The notes beneath the pieces are model-generated. The model did no database searches and was not told where the DNA came from. It worked only from the letters and a program-made list of their open reading frames with translations. The position numbers and the translations under genes are program-made. Shown here one piece after another: positions 8,441 through 19,600 of a stretch of DNA of 64,000 nucleotides. The number at the start of each line of letters is the position of its first letter. Positions within the stretch are counted from its first letter, which is position 1. Origin of the DNA: Pseudomonas kairouanensis (GTDB taxonomy: Bacteria; Pseudomonadota; Gammaproteobacteria; Pseudomonadales; Pseudomonadaceae); assembly GCF_004682055.1 (NCBI RefSeq), contig NZ_QUZU01000008.1, positions 62,001 to 126,000 on the forward strand, read 5' to 3'.

Positions 8441-10141
8441 TCACTGGCCCCACGAATCACGCAAGGTCACGGTACGGTTGAATACCGGAGCACCAGGTTT
8501 CGAGTCCTTGATATCCGCGCAGAAGTAACCTTCGCGCTCGAACTGGAAACGGTCTTCCGGCTGTGCTTCGCCCAACGACGGCTCGGCACGACAACCCGTA
8601 AGTACTTGCAGGGAGTCAGGGTTGATGTTGTCGAGGAAACTCGCGCTGTCTTCGGTCTTTTCAGGGTTCGGCGAGCGGAACAGGCGATCGTACAAGCGCA
8701 CTTCACACTCGATGCTGGCCGCAGCCGGCACCCAGTGGATCACGCCCTTGACCTTGCGGCCTTCAGGGTTCTTGCCCAGGGTTTCCGGGTCGTAGGAGCA
8801 ACGCAGTTCGACGATGTTGCCATCGGCGTCCTTGATCGCTTCGTCGGCGCGGATCACGTAGCTGCCACGCAGGCGCACTTCGCCGTTTGGCTCCAGGCGC
8901 TTGTAGCCTTTTGGCGGCTCTTCCATGAAGTCATCGCGGTCGATGTAGATTTCACGGCTGAATGGCAGCTTGCGCACGCCCAGTTCTTCTTTTTGCGGAT
9001 GACGCGGCAGTTCGAGGTTGTCGACCTTGTCTTCCGGGTAGTTGGTGATCACGACTTTCAACGGACGCAGCACGCACATGGCGCGTGGGGCGCTGTGGTC
9101 GAGGTCGTTGCGGATGCTGAATTCGAGCATGCCAAAATCGACTACGCCGTCGGAACGGTTAGTGCCGACCATCTCGCAGAAGTTGCGGATCGAGGCAGGC
9201 GTGTAGCCACGTCGACGGAAACCCGACAGGGTGGACATGCGTGGGTCGTCCCAGCCATGCACGTGCTTTTCATCGACCAGTTGCTTGAGCTTGCGCTTGC
9301 TGGTGATGGTGTAGTTCAGGTTCAGGCGGCTGAACTCATACTGACGTGGGTGCGCAGGCACCGGCAGGTGCTCCAGGAACCACTCGTACAGCGGGCGATG
9401 GCTTTCGAACTCCAGGGTGCAGATGGAGTGCGTGATGCCTTCGATGGCGTCCGACTGACCGTGAGTGAAGTCGTAGTTCGGGTAGATGCACCACTTGTCA
9501 CCGGTCTGGTGGTGGTGGGCATGGCGGATGCGGTACATGATCGGGTCGCGCAGGTTCATGTTCGGCGAGGCCATGTCGATCTTGGCACGCAGTACACGGG
9601 CGCCGTCCGGAAACTCACCGGCACGCATGCGGGCGAACCAGTCCAGGTTTTCTTCCACCGAACGGTCGCGGAACGGGCTGTTCTTGCCCGGCTCGGTCAG
9701 GGTGCCACGGTATTCCTTGGCCTGCTCCGGGCTCAGGTCGTCAACGTAGGCCTTGCCGGCCTTGATCAGCTCAACGGCCCAGTCGTGCAACTGGTCGAAG
9801 TATTGCGAGGCATAGCGCACTTCACCGGACCATTCGAAGCCCAGCCACTTCACGTCGCTTTCGATGGCGTCGATGTATTCCTGGTCTTCCTTGGCCGGGT
9901 TGGTGTCGTCGAAACGCAGGTGCGTGACGCCACCGAACTCCTGGGCCAGGCCGAAGTTCACACAGATCGACTTGGCGTGACCGATGTGCAGGTAGCCGTT
10001 GGGCTCTGGCGGGAAGCGGGTGACGATCTGCGTGTGCTTGCCCGAATCCAGGTCCGCCTGGATGATCGGGCGCAGGAAATTGACCGGGACGGCAGGTCCG
10101 GCCTTGGAATTCGAGGTAGGGTCGACAGTGGGCTTGCTCAT
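8441..10141 (-). CDS. glnS: Glutaminyl-tRNA synthetase
   Basis: A 566-residue class I synthetase that charges tRNA-Gln. It has [24 protein letters not shown] (HIGH region) and the GlnRS anticodon-binding beta-barrels; the class I second signature is in the form [15 protein letters not shown] downstream of the [15 protein letters not shown] helix. The start at 10141 was chosen over an upstream ATG (10252) because AAGGATCCT precedes it and the protein then begins [10 protein letters not shown], as is usual in Pseudomonas. It forms a tRNA-synthetase pair with cysS. Confidence 0.98.
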   Translation of the reverse strand: MSKPTVDPTSNSKAGPAVPVNFLRPIIQADLDSGKHTQIVTRFPPEPNGYLHIGHAKSICVNFGLAQEFGGVTHLRFDDTNPAKEDQEYIDAIESDVKWLGFEWSGEVRYASQYFDQLHDWAVELIKAGKAYVDDLSPEQAKEYRGTLTEPGKNSPFRDRSVEENLDWFARMRAGEFPDGARVLRAKIDMASPNMNLRDPIMYRIRHAHHHQTGDKWCIYPNYDFTHGQSDAIEGITHSICTLEFESHRPLYEWFLEHLPVPAHPRQYEFSRLNLNYTITSKRKLKQLVDEKHVHGWDDPRMSTLSGFRRRGYTPASIRNFCEMVGTNRSDGVVDFGMLEFSIRNDLDHSAPRAMCVLRPLKVVITNYPEDKVDNLELPRHPQKEELGVRKLPFSREIYIDRDDFMEEPPKGYKRLEPNGEVRLRGSYVIRADEAIKDADGNIVELRCSYDPETLGKNPEGRKVKGVIHWVPAAASIECEVRLYDRLFRSPNPEKTEDSASFLDNINPDSLQVLTGCRAEPSLGEAQPEDRFQFEREGYFCADIKDSKPGAPVFNRTVTLRDSWGQ

Positions 10142-10388
10142 AGGATCCTTGAACAGACAGGTTCGTGGCCGGGTAAGGCCAGATAAAACAAAGCGCTCAT
10201 AATAGCCGAAGCCGTCAAGACACTGACAGAGCGTGGCCAAAAACTGCTGCATTTATTGCATGGGCGGTAAAAAACCACCTCGAAATTCCTACAGGTCACG
10301 CTAAACTGCGCCCCTTGGCCAAAGTTTTGCCAAATCGGTAAGGCGCCCCGGCGTCCACACCCACGAATTCCTTGAAAGAGAAACGACC

Positions 10389-10889
10389 ATGACTCAAGTC
10401 AAACTGACCACCAACCACGGTGACATCGTCATCGAACTGAACGCCGAGAAAGCGCCGATCACCGTCGCCAACTTCATCGAGTACGTGAACGCCGGCCACT
10501 ACGAAAACACCGTTTTCCACCGTGTGATCGGTAACTTCATGGTCCAGGGCGGCGGTTTCGAGCCTGGCATGAAAGAGAAGAAAGACAAGCGTCCAAGCAT
10601 CCAGAACGAAGCGGACAACGGCCTTTCCAACGACAAGTACACCGTCGCCATGGCCCGTACCATGGAGCCGCATTCGGCCTCGGCACAGTTCTTCATCAAC
10701 GTCGCCGACAACGCCTTCCTGAACCACAGCGGCAAGAACGTGCAGGGCTGGGGCTACGCGGTATTCGGCAAAGTGACCGAAGGCCAGGACGTCGTTGACA
10801 AGATCAAAGGCGTGCAAACCACCAGCAAAGCGGGTCACCAGGACGTTCCGGTAGAAGACGTAGTCGTCGAGAAAGCCGAGATCATCTAA
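10389..10889 (+). CDS. ppiB: Cyclophilin-type peptidyl-prolyl cis-trans isomerase B
   Basis: A 166-residue cytoplasmic cyclophilin that catalyses proline isomerisation during folding. Signature strings are [20 protein letters not shown] (catalytic Arg, Phe and Gln), [22 protein letters not shown] and [18 protein letters not shown]. There is no signal peptide. GAAAGAGAAACGACC provides the ribosome site. It is divergent from glnS and followed 2 bases later by lpxH, with which it is probably co-transcribed. Confidence 0.97.
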   Translation: MTQVKLTTNHGDIVIELNAEKAPITVANFIEYVNAGHYENTVFHRVIGNFMVQGGGFEPGMKEKKDKRPSIQNEADNGLSNDKYTVAMARTMEPHSASAQFFINVADNAFLNHSGKNVQGWGYAVFGKVTEGQDVVDKIKGVQTTSKAGHQDVPVEDVVVEKAEII

Positions 10890-10891
10890 GC

Positions 10892-11641
10892 GTGATATTG
10901 CTGATTTCAGACTTGCATCTGGAAGAGGAGCGCCCGGACATCACCCGGGCGTTTCTGGATCTGCTCCACGGCCGCGCCCGTGGCGCCCAGGCGTTGTACA
11001 TTCTGGGGGACTTCTTTGAAGCCTGGATTGGCGACGATGGCATGACCCCCTTCCAGCGTTCGATTTGCGCGGCTCTGCGTGAGCTGAGCGACAGCGGCAC
11101 CCCGATTTTCATCATGCACGGCAACCGCGATTTCCTGATCGGCAAGGCGTTCTGCAAAGCAGCAGGTGCCACCTTGCTCAAGGACCCGAGTGTCGTGCAG
11201 CTCCATGGCGAGCCAGTGCTCTTGATGCACGGCGACAGCCTCTGCACCCGCGACGTCGGCTATATGAAGCTGCGGCGCATCCTGCGTAACCCCATTGTGC
11301 TGTTTATCCTGCGGCATTTGCCTTTGCGCACCCGCCACAAGCTGGCGCGCAAGCTGCGCAGCGAGAGCCGTGCGCAAACGCGCATGAAGGCCAACGACAT
11401 TGTGGATGTCACGCCCGAGGAAGTCCCGAAGGTGATGCAACAGTTTGGCGTGCGCACCCTGGTCCACGGCCATACCCACCGCCCCGCCATCCATAAGCTG
11501 CAGATTGGTGATCAGGCGGCCAAGCGTATTGTGCTGGGGGATTGGGACAAGCAGGGCTGGGCGTTGCAGGTGGATGAGCAAGGGTTTCAGTTGGCGGCGT
11601 TTGATTTTGTGAACCCGCAGTTGGCGTTGCCTGGGGCCTGA
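10892..11641 (+). CDS. lpxH: UDP-2,3-diacylglucosamine diphosphatase
   Basis: A 249-residue peripheral-membrane Mn-dependent phosphoesterase of lipid A synthesis, which hydrolyses UDP-2,3-diacylglucosamine to lipid X and UMP. Metal-binding motifs are [43 protein letters not shown] and VHGHTHRPA. The start is GTG, 2 bases after the ppiB stop; no ATG fits the conserved N-terminal strand. Length is normal. Confidence 0.97.
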   Translation: MILLISDLHLEEERPDITRAFLDLLHGRARGAQALYILGDFFEAWIGDDGMTPFQRSICAALRELSDSGTPIFIMHGNRDFLIGKAFCKAAGATLLKDPSVVQLHGEPVLLMHGDSLCTRDVGYMKLRRILRNPIVLFILRHLPLRTRHKLARKLRSESRAQTRMKANDIVDVTPEEVPKVMQQFGVRTLVHGHTHRPAIHKLQIGDQAAKRIVLGDWDKQGWALQVDEQGFQLAAFDFVNPQLALPGA

Positions 11642-11678
11642 ACCTCAAACACCACTGATCCATTGTGAACAAAGATCC

Positions 11679-11776
11679 AAATGTGGGAGGGGGCTTGCTC
11701 CCGATGACTGTGGCAGATTCAACACCTATGTTGACTGACCCACTGCTATCGGGAGCAAGCCCCCTCCCACATTTTT
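11679..11776. repeat. REPIN (GAGGGGG type)
   Basis: Arms ATGTGGGAGGGGGCTTGCTC CCGAT and the reverse complement flank a ~45-base centre. It lies between the convergent lpxH and efflux operons and may work as a two-way terminator. It belongs to a second REP subtype (CCCGAT instead of GCGAA after GGCTTGCT). Confidence 0.9.
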
Positions 11777-11795
11777 GACCGAGTACGTCCTGAAG

Positions 11796-13325
11796 TCAGT
11801 GCCCAGAAGCCTCCGGCCCAGCCTTGGCCCCAAACGGCGGCTTGGCCAACCACACCAGCAACATCAACCCCATGAACATCCACCCCAGCAACGTGAAGTA
11901 ATCCACGGTGGACATCATGTACGCCTGGCTGGTGAGGATCTGGTCCAGCTGCGTGTAGGCCTTCTGCCCTGCCCCACCCAACGCGTCCAGCGCATTGCGG
12001 GTGGCGGAGTCGTAAGTGGTCATGTTCTCGCTCATGTAGGCATGGTGCTGGTCGGCCCGGCGAATCCAGATCCAGGTGGTCAGCGACGCCGCAAAGCTGC
12101 CGCCCAGGGTGCGCAGGAAGGTGGCCAGGCCCGCACCGTCAGCGATCTGCTGCGGTGGCAGGTCGGACATCAGGATGCTCAAGGTCGGCATGAAGAACAG
12201 CGCCACGCCAATGCCCATGAACAACTGCACCAGGGCGATGTGGGTAAAGTCCACCTCATTGGTGAAGCCCGCGCGCATAAAGCAGCTCAAGCCAATGGCC
12301 AGGAACGCCAGGCCCGCCAGCAGGCGCAGGTCGAACTTGTGCGCGTACTTGCCCACGAACGGCGACATCAACACCGGCAGGATACCGATCGGCGCTACCG
12401 CCAACCCGGCCCAGGTAGCCGTGTAGCCCATCTGGGTTTGCAGCCACTGCGGCAGGATCAGGTTGATGCCGAAAAAGCCCGCGTAGCCCAGGATCAACAC
12501 AATGGTGCCGATCCGGAAGTTGCGGTAAGCAAACAACCGCAGGTTGACCACCGGGTGTTTGTCGGTGAGTTCCCAGATGATGAACACCGCCAGGGCAATC
12601 ACCGAAATCGCCGCCCCCACGATGATGAAGTTGGACTCGAACCAGTCCAGGTCATTGCCCTTGTCGAGGATGATCTGCAGCGCGCCAACCCCGACGATCA
12701 GGCTCAGCAGCCCGACGTAGTCCATCGGCTGGTAACTGGTGACCACCGGGCGTTTCTTCAACTGCGAACGCACCACCATCACCGCGAAGATGCCGATGGG
12801 CACGTTGATGAAGAAGATCCACGGCCAGCTGTAGCTGTCGGTGATCCAGCCGCCGAGGATGGGCCCGGCAATCGGCGCCACCACCGTGACCATCGCCAAT
12901 AACGCCAGCGCCATACCGCGCTTTGCGGGGGGGTAGACCGCAATCAACAAGGTCTGGGTCATCGGGTACAACGGCCCCGCCACCAAGCCTTGCAGCACCC
13001 GAAAGCCGATCAGCTCGGGCATCGAGGTGGAAATACCGCAAAGGAACGAGGCCAACACAAACAGGATGGTCGCCCACAGGAACAGCTTCACCTCACCAAA
13101 CCGGCGGCTCAGCCAGCCGGTAAGCGGCAAGGCGATGGCGTTGCTCACCGCAAACGAGGTGATGACCCAGGTGCCCTGCTCCGAACTCACGCCGAGGTTG
13201 CCGGAAATGGTCGGCAACGCCACGTTGGCGATGGTGGTGTCGAGCACCTGCATAAAGGTCGCCAGCGACAGGCCAATAGTGGCCATCAACAGGCTGGGTG
13301 GCGTGAAGGAGGCGTTATTGCTCAT
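11796..13325 (-). CDS. DHA2-family MFS multidrug efflux permease (EmrB-like)
   Basis: A 509-residue inner-membrane proton antiporter with about 14 helices. Motif C-like GGWITDSYSWPWIFFINVPIG and the antiporter string VLDTTIANVALPTISGNLG near the N-terminus are typical of EmrB/FarB. It is the last gene of marR-oprM-like-emrA-emrB. Its ATG shares one base with the emrA-like stop (TAATG). It is expected to pump hydrophobic drugs or phenolics through the partner adaptor and outer-membrane channel; the substrate is not readable from sequence. Confidence 0.93.
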   Translation of the reverse strand: MSNNASFTPPSLLMATIGLSLATFMQVLDTTIANVALPTISGNLGVSSEQGTWVITSFAVSNAIALPLTGWLSRRFGEVKLFLWATILFVLASFLCGISTSMPELIGFRVLQGLVAGPLYPMTQTLLIAVYPPAKRGMALALLAMVTVVAPIAGPILGGWITDSYSWPWIFFINVPIGIFAVMVVRSQLKKRPVVTSYQPMDYVGLLSLIVGVGALQIILDKGNDLDWFESNFIIVGAAISVIALAVFIIWELTDKHPVVNLRLFAYRNFRIGTIVLILGYAGFFGINLILPQWLQTQMGYTATWAGLAVAPIGILPVLMSPFVGKYAHKFDLRLLAGLAFLAIGLSCFMRAGFTNEVDFTHIALVQLFMGIGVALFFMPTLSILMSDLPPQQIADGAGLATFLRTLGGSFAASLTTWIWIRRADQHHAYMSENMTTYDSATRNALDALGGAGQKAYTQLDQILTSQAYMMSTVDYFTLLGWMFMGLMLLVWLAKPPFGAKAGPEASGH

Positions 13326-14518
13326 TAGCGTTGCACAGCCTTGGGAGCGGCGATGCTGTTGTCATGGATCAGTTGGGTGATCATGGCGTCGGCTTCGGCC
13401 AGTTGGCGGTCGTATACGTTGGTGGTGAAGCTAGCCTTCTGCGGCGCCTGTTGCGCCAGTACCGGGCCGCTCTGGTCGTGCAGGTCCACGTTGACCACGG
13501 TGGACAGGCCTACGCGCAGTGGATGCTTGGCCAACTCGTCAGCGTTGACATGAATGCGCACCGGAACCCGCTGCACGATCTTGATCCAGTTACCGGTAGC
13601 GTTTTGCGCCGGCAGCAGGGCGAACGCGCTGCCGGTACCGGCGCCGAGGCTGTCGATGGTGCCGCTGAACTTGACGTCGCTGCCGTAGATATCCGACTCG
13701 ATGTCCACTGGCTGGCCGATGCGCATATTGCGCAGCTGGGTTTCCTTGAAGTTGGCGTCGATCCACAGCTGGTCCAGCGGGATCACCGCCATCAACGCGG
13801 TGCCTGGCTGCACGCGCTGGCCCAATTGCACGGTGCGCTTGGCCACATAGCCGGTGACCGGTGCGATCAAGGTGCTGCGTGCATTGGTCAGGTAGGCCTG
13901 GCGCAATTGCGCGGCGGCGGCTTGCACGTCGGGGTGGGACGAGATCACGGTGTCGTCCACCAGGGCATTGCTGGTCTTGAGTTGTTGCTCAAGGTTGGTC
14001 AGGGCATTCTTCGCCGCGGTCAGGCTGTCACGGGCGTGGGACAGCTCCTCTTGGGAAATTGCCCCGCCCTGGGCCAGGGTTTTACGGCGATTGAAGTTGT
14101 CTTGGGCGGTTTGCACGTCGGCTTTCTGTGCATTGACCTGGGCTTTCATGCCATCGACGTTGCTGTACAAGCCACGTACCTGGCGCACGGTGCGGGCCAG
14201 GTTGGCCTGGGCACTTTGCAGGCCCACAGCGGCGTCGTTCGGGTCGAAATTGACCAGCACCTGGCCTTCGTGGACCAAGTCGCCATCATCGGCGCCGATG
14301 CTCACCACGGTGCCGGTGACCAGCGGGGTGATTTCCACCACGTTGCCGTTCACATAGGCGTCGTCGGTGCTTTCGTTGAAGCGCCCGTAAAGCTCATACC
14401 AGCCCCATACGCCCACGACGCCGAGGATGACGATCAGCGCCAGGCCAATCAGCATGACCTTGCGTTTGCGTGGGTTGGTGTCTTTTTCTGTTGCGGCGTT
14501 GCTGTCGGCAGTGGCCAT
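13325..14518 (-). CDS. HlyD-family membrane fusion protein (EmrA-like)
   Basis: A 397-residue periplasmic adaptor anchored by one N-terminal helix (about residues 22-44), followed by a biotinyl-lipoyl-like hairpin start (DDAYVNGNVVEITPLVTGTV) and a long coiled coil. The string LIAPVTGYVAKRTVQLGQRVQPGT is the EmrA/HlyD beta-barrel region. It links the EmrB-like permease to the NodT-type channel encoded just upstream (15 bases away). Confidence 0.93.
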   Translation of the reverse strand: MATADSNAATEKDTNPRKRKVMLIGLALIVILGVVGVWGWYELYGRFNESTDDAYVNGNVVEITPLVTGTVVSIGADDGDLVHEGQVLVNFDPNDAAVGLQSAQANLARTVRQVRGLYSNVDGMKAQVNAQKADVQTAQDNFNRRKTLAQGGAISQEELSHARDSLTAAKNALTNLEQQLKTSNALVDDTVISSHPDVQAAAAQLRQAYLTNARSTLIAPVTGYVAKRTVQLGQRVQPGTALMAVIPLDQLWIDANFKETQLRNMRIGQPVDIESDIYGSDVKFSGTIDSLGAGTGSAFALLPAQNATGNWIKIVQRVPVRIHVNADELAKHPLRVGLSTVVNVDLHDQSGPVLAQQAPQKASFTTNVYDRQLAEADAMITQLIHDNSIAAPKAVQR

Positions 14519-14533
14519 GACTGATACCTCAAA

Positions 14534-15988
14534 TTATTCCGTACGCGTTGCGGGGGTGGCGGCTGCCACGGTTGCGGCGTTGAACCCGCCACCCAGGGCT
14601 TGCATCAATTGAATCGACAGGTCGATCCGGGCGGCATTCAGGGTTGCCAGCTGGCGCTGGGCCTGCAGTAATTGCTGCTCAATGCTGAGCACATCCAGGT
14701 AGTTGCCAATGCCGGAGCTGTAGCGCTGCAGGCCGGTGTCGTAGGACTGCTGGGCGATGTCCGCGGCATGCTGCTGGGCCTGGATCTGTCGGCCGGTGTC
14801 GCGCAGTTGCGCGAGGGTGGTGCCAATGTCACCCAAGGCTTGCACCAGGGTTTTGTTGTACTGGGCCACGGCCAGGTCGTAGTCCGCATCGCGGGCATCG
14901 AGGTCGGCACGCAGGCGGCCGCCGTCAAAGATCGGCAGCGAGATGGTCGGCGCAATGTTGAAGAAGCGGCTGGCCGAACCGAACATCGCATCCCCCAGCA
15001 ACGACTCGGCCCCAGCGCTCGCGCTCAGGTTGAGGTTGGGGTAGAAGCGGGTTTTGCTCGCGGCCACGTTCTTGCTCGCGGCCTCCACACGCCAGCGGGC
15101 GGCGATCAGGTCGGGACGGCGGCCCAGCAGTTCGGCCGGCAACACCGACGGCACGGCCACGGCGCTGGGCGTAAGCACGTTGGGGCGGGCCAGCTCGCTG
15201 CCACGGTCGGGGCCTTTGCCGAGCAACACCGCCAGGGCGATCTTGGCGCTCGCCAGTTGTTTCTCTGCATCGATCAGCTGCGACTGGGCGCTGGCTTCCA
15301 GGCTTTCGGTCTGCTGGTACTGGTAGTGGCTGTCGATGCCCGAGTTCAGGCGACGCTGGCCCAGGTCCAACATTTGGCGGGTGCGCTTGAGGTCGTCATT
15401 GGCCAGGTCACGCACGATATGGGCCTGGCCCAGGTCGCTGTAGGCCTTGGCCACGTTGGCGGCCAGGGTCAGGCGTGCGGCCTGCTGGTCGACTTCGGCG
15501 GCGCGGGCCTCGCCCAGCGCGGCTTCCCAGGCGGCGCGCTGGCCACCCCAGAGGTCGAAGTTGTAATTGAAGCTGGCGCCGATATTACGCACGGTGGAAT
15601 AGGCATCGCCCTGCCCCAATGGATCCTGGTCCTTGGCCAGGCGCGAACGGGTTACACCGGCGCTGGCATCCAGGGTTGGCATGCGCGCGGCGTCGGCGGC
15701 AAAGGCGGCGGCTTGCGCCTGGTGGGCACGGGCGCTGGCCACTTGCATGTCGGGGCTGTTTTGCAGGGCCTCAACGACCAGGCTGTCGAGCTGTGGGTCG
15801 CCGAGGCTTTTCCACCAGTCGGCGCTGGGCCAGGCAGCTTGCGAAAGCGTCACGCCACTCAGAGACTGACCGGTTTGCAGGGTGTTGGCGTCGAGGTGTT
15901 TACCTTGGGTGTCGAGGCCACTGAAATTGGCGCAACCGGCCATGCTCATGGCGACCAACACCAGGCAAAGGGCACGTGTGTTCATCAT
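14534..15988 (-). CDS. NodT/OprM-family outer membrane efflux lipoprotein
   Basis: A 484-residue TolC-like channel protein with a lipoprotein signal peptide: LVLVAMSMAGCANF, lipobox Cys at residue 19. Two internally related halves of long helices include the family strings AARLTLAANVAKAYSDLGQAHI and LPIFDGGRLRADLDARDADYDLAVAQYNKTLVQAL. Its start overlaps the MarR gene's stop by 4 bases. It forms the outer-membrane duct of the EmrAB-like pump. Confidence 0.94.
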   Translation of the reverse strand: MMNTRALCLVLVAMSMAGCANFSGLDTQGKHLDANTLQTGQSLSGVTLSQAAWPSADWWKSLGDPQLDSLVVEALQNSPDMQVASARAHQAQAAAFAADAARMPTLDASAGVTRSRLAKDQDPLGQGDAYSTVRNIGASFNYNFDLWGGQRAAWEAALGEARAAEVDQQAARLTLAANVAKAYSDLGQAHIVRDLANDDLKRTRQMLDLGQRRLNSGIDSHYQYQQTESLEASAQSQLIDAEKQLASAKIALAVLLGKGPDRGSELARPNVLTPSAVAVPSVLPAELLGRRPDLIAARWRVEAASKNVAASKTRFYPNLNLSASAGAESLLGDAMFGSASRFFNIAPTISLPIFDGGRLRADLDARDADYDLAVAQYNKTLVQALGDIGTTLAQLRDTGRQIQAQQHAADIAQQSYDTGLQRYSSGIGNYLDVLSIEQQLLQAQRQLATLNAARIDLSIQLMQALGGGFNAATVAAATPATRTE

Positions 15989-16455
15989 TTACCTACCCGC
16001 AGCAGCGTGATCGAGTCACCTGCGGCTATCAGAATTTTCTTGAGGATGCGTTCCAGGTCTTCCAACTCGCCGGGTTCCAGGGAGCCGGCCAGTTGGTTCA
16101 GGGCGTCGGTGCCGACGTGGGGCAAGGTGTCCGCCAGTTTCTGGCCATCCGCAGTGAGTACGAGCTGCACCTGGCGACGGTCCTGGGCGGAACGTTGGCG
16201 TTCGAGCAAGCCCTTCTGCTCCAGGCGGTCGAGCATGCGGGTCATGGAGCCGCTGTCCAGCGACAGGTGGCGACACAGCTCGGCCGGGGTGTCGATGCCA
16301 TAGAGCGCCATGATCACCAACACCTTGAACTGCGCGGCGGTGATGCCGTACGGCTCCATATGAGTGTCGATGATGCGGTCTTTGAGCAAAGCGGCACGGC
16401 CCAGTAACAGGCCGAGGTGGCAGTTGTGGAAGTTGTCGGGGGTGAAGTGTTTCAT
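15985..16455 (-). CDS. MarR-family repressor of the efflux operon
   Basis: A 156-residue winged-helix regulator. The DNA-binding part is TPAELCRHLSLDSGSMTRMLDRLEQKGLLERQRSAQDRRQVQLVLTADG, the classical MarR recognition helix and wing. It is the first gene of the efflux operon and overlaps the channel gene, so it is probably autoregulated with it. Two matching palindromes lie on its promoter at 16473-16486 and 16506-16519. The ligand is likely a phenolic or other efflux substrate, by analogy with EmrR/MarR. Confidence 0.94.
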   Translation of the reverse strand: MKHFTPDNFHNCHLGLLLGRAALLKDRIIDTHMEPYGITAAQFKVLVIMALYGIDTPAELCRHLSLDSGSMTRMLDRLEQKGLLERQRSAQDRRQVQLVLTADGQKLADTLPHVGTDALNQLAGSLEPGELEDLERILKKILIAAGDSITLLRVGK

Positions 16456-16472
16456 TGGGAAGTCACCTTATT

Positions 16473-16486
16473 ACTGCCTAGGCAGT
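16473..16486. promoter_or_regulatory. MarR operator O1 (perfect palindrome)
   Basis: ACTGCCTAGGCAGT, a 14-bp perfect palindrome just downstream of the predicted transcription start of the marR-efflux operon (about +8 to +21). It is 18 bases before the marR ATG. Confidence 0.75.
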
Positions 16487-16500
16487 GAAAGTATGACCAG

Positions 16501-16528
16501 ATGTTACTGCTTAGGCAGCGAATGTCAA
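16501..16528 (-). promoter_or_regulatory. Sigma-70 promoter of the marR-efflux operon
   Basis: On the minus strand TTGACA (16528-16523) and TAACAT (16506-16501) are separated by 16 bases. The -35 is perfect. Operator O2 fills the spacer, so MarR binding would block RNA polymerase. Confidence 0.7.
16506..16519. promoter_or_regulatory. MarR operator O2 (near palindrome)
   Basis: ACTGCTTAGGCAGC, matching O1 at 12 of 14 positions. It occupies the spacer between the -35 and -10 hexamers of the operon promoter. Centres of O1 and O2 are 33 bp apart, about three helical turns. Confidence 0.75.
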
Positions 16529-16582
16529 ATGGAATAATTAGCTTGCTTGGTAAATGTTGAAATCTTGAATTGGAATGCAGGC

Positions 16583-16677
16583 AAATGTGGGAGGGGGCTT
16601 GCTCCCGATAGCGGCGTACCAGTCAGCTTATTTGTAGCTGACCCACCGCAATCGGGAGCAAGCCCCCTCCCACACTT
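16583..16677. repeat. REPIN (GAGGGGG type)
   Basis: Arms AATGTGGGAGGGGGCTTGCT with CCCGATAGCGG and the reverse complement, between the tamB stop and the efflux promoter. Same subtype as 11679. Confidence 0.9.
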
Positions 16678-16694
16678 TTATTCCCAGTGAGGCT

Positions 16695-19600
16695 CTAGAA
16701 ATCGCGTTTGTAGAAGATGTCGAGGGAGCTCGCCACCCCACTGGCCACTTCCAGATACACCTTCTTGCTCAACAAATACCGCAACGCAATGGTGCTCGCC
16801 GGCTCAAACACCCCCACCCCATAACGCAGGCTGAGTTTCTCGGTGATCTTGCCACTGGCCACCACCGCCGTATTGTTACCGCTGCCCTGGGTGTCGAGCT
16901 CAAAGTCCTGGATGCCCAGGTTCTTGGCCAGGTCCGAGGTAACCCCGGCGCTGCCCATCAGCCCCAGGCCCAGCGCAGCTTGGGCCAGCATGTTGTTGTC
17001 TTCACCCGTGGTACTCAGCGGACGACCCAGCACCAGGTAGGACAGCGCCTGCTCCTGGCTCATGGCCGGTTCCGAGAAGATTTGCGTGGTGGGCTGCTCG
17101 GCGCTGCCGCTCAGGCGGATACCGGCGATGATGTCGTCGGTCTTGCGGATGGCTTCGATGTCGAGGTACGGCTGGTCCAGGGGGCCGGCGAACAGCAGGC
17201 GCGCACGGCGCACATCGAGTTTTTGCCCGTAGGCGCGGTAACGGCCATCGTTGAGCCACAACTCGCCACGGGTATCGAGGTTGTCGCCGATATGCACATG
17301 GCCCTGGACCTTGGCGGTGAGGCCGAAGCCCGAAAAGTTGAGCTGGTCTTCGCCCACTGCCACGTCGATATCCATCGCCATGGCCATCGGCGGCTTGCCC
17401 TCTTCGGTCTGGCTGCCGACGATCACGGTGTCATCCGACACCTTGACGGTAGACGGTGGCAACTCGCGCACGGTGATATCGCCACGGGGGATGCGAACCT
17501 TGCCAGCGATGGCCAGCTTGTCGTCCTTGAGGCTGATTTTCAGGTCGGGCGCCACTTCCAGCACAGCGTAAGGCTCTACCGTGACCGGCAGTTGCGAGCC
17601 TTGCAGGCTGAGGTCCACCACCAGGGCCCGGCCCCAGTCGATCTGGCCCTTTAGGCTGCCCTGCCCGGCCTTGCCGCTGCGCCAGGCGCCATTGAGCTGC
17701 ACACTTTCGCCCGCAATCAACGCCTGCACATTCAGGCCTTCAAGGCTGATGGGCAGCTCTGGCCCCGAGACTTCACCGCCCACCAGGTTCACGTTGCCGT
17801 TGACCTGGGGCTCCAGCAAACCACCCGAAATACGCCCATTGCCGTTGAGCTTGCCGCTGAGGGTTTCCACCATCGGCACAAACGGCCGCGCCACGGCGAG
17901 GTCGAGGCCCGCGAGGTTGAACGTGCCGGTGATCGGCTTGTTCTTCGCCAGGGGGTTGATCTGCGCCTGCACCATCAGTTCGCCCAGTTTGCCGCCGCGA
18001 AAGTTCAGCGCCGTGTCGATACGCTTGGGGTTGAGGGTGGTTTCCAGTTTCAACGTATCGTAGGGGAAGTCCACCCACTGGGTCTTGTCCTTGACCCGCA
18101 AGGTGCCGCCGCTGGCGTCTACCGAGACCACACCTTTAGGGCCGCTGTCGGGCAGGTCGAGTTGCACGTCGGCATTGAGCTTGCCTTGCCACGCGAAGTC
18201 CTTGGGCAAAAAAGCCGCCAGGCTGTCGATGGGGAACTGCTTGAGGTGGTAACGCAACTTGGGCTCGGGCATCAGGCGCTGGTCTTCACCGCACAGGCTG
18301 GCCGGGCCGGAGACCCAGCAGTGCGCAGCAAAGGTCAGCTTGCCATCGGCCAGACGCTCGATCTTGGCCGGGGCTTGCAGCTTCCAGTCCTGGCCACCGG
18401 CTTGCACGTCGCCACTGGCCAGGCGCCCGCGCCAGTTGCCTTTGTCGAGGTTGCCGTCCAGCGCCAGGGCCAGTTTTACCAATGGGCCGGCCAGGTCCAA
18501 CTGCACTTTCTGGCTTTTGATATCGCCCTGGGCGCTGGCAGTGAGGGTGCCCACCTGGGTCTCGCCGGCTTGGATACCGCTGCCCTTAAGGTCGATCTTG
18601 GCGCGTTGGGCGCTGTCCAGCGTCGCATCAAGGGTCAGGTTTTGCAGGCGATTATCGGCAAGCGCCAGCTGCTGGCCCTTGAGGTCAAGCTTGCCTTGGG
18701 GCGCCTTGAGGCTACCGGCCACGTCGAGGCGGCCGTTGATTTGCCCGCGCAGTTGCGGCCACAGCTGGGCCAGGCGTGCCAGCTTGATATCGATCTGCCC
18801 GGCCAGGCGCTGTTGCAGGCTGCCGCTGCCGTTGATGCGGTTGTCCCCCAGGCGAATATCCAAGTTGGCCAGGGTCCACTGTTCGCCCGCGCCTTCGGCC
18901 TTGGCCGCCAGCACAGCGGTTTGCCCGCGCAGACGGCCCTTGAGGTCGAGGTCGGCGTTGAGCTTGAGTTGCTCGTTCTTAAACTCGCCCTTGCTGCGCA
19001 ACGGGCCGGCCAGGGTGCCGGGCAGTTCTGCGACCCAGTACGCGGGGTTCAGTGCCGACAGGTCCAGCGCCGTGTCCCAGGCGATGCCATCGGCAAACTG
19101 TAGGTTCAGATGGCCTTCGGCTTTGCCTTGCCCAGCAGTGAGTTTCAGCTCAGGCAGGAAGATTTGCTTGAGGTCGCCGCTGAACGGCGTGACCACATTG
19201 AACTTGCCCGCTGGGCCATCGAGGTCGGCCGTGAGGTTGCCCAGATAGTTGCCGTCTTTGTAGGCGATTTCACCGTTAAAGGTGCGCAACACGACCTGGG
19301 GCTCGTCGATCAGTGGATAGAGGCGATGCCAGGGGAAGTCCAGCCAGTCGATCTTGGCGTCGGCGCTGAAACCCTGTTGCCAATCCAATTGAGCGCTGAG
19401 CTTGAGGCTTTGTTTGTCGCCCGCCGTCAGGTCCAGCCCGGCGAGCTGTGCGCCCTTGGCGTCAACCCTGCCTTGCAGCAGCAGGTCCACCGGGCCTTTT
19501 TCCGCTGGTAGCACCGCCTTGCCCAGCAATTGGTAGCCGCTTTTCAGGTCGCCCTTGGCGCTGAGGTCCAGCTGATTGAGTTGCAGGGTGTCGGGCAGGT

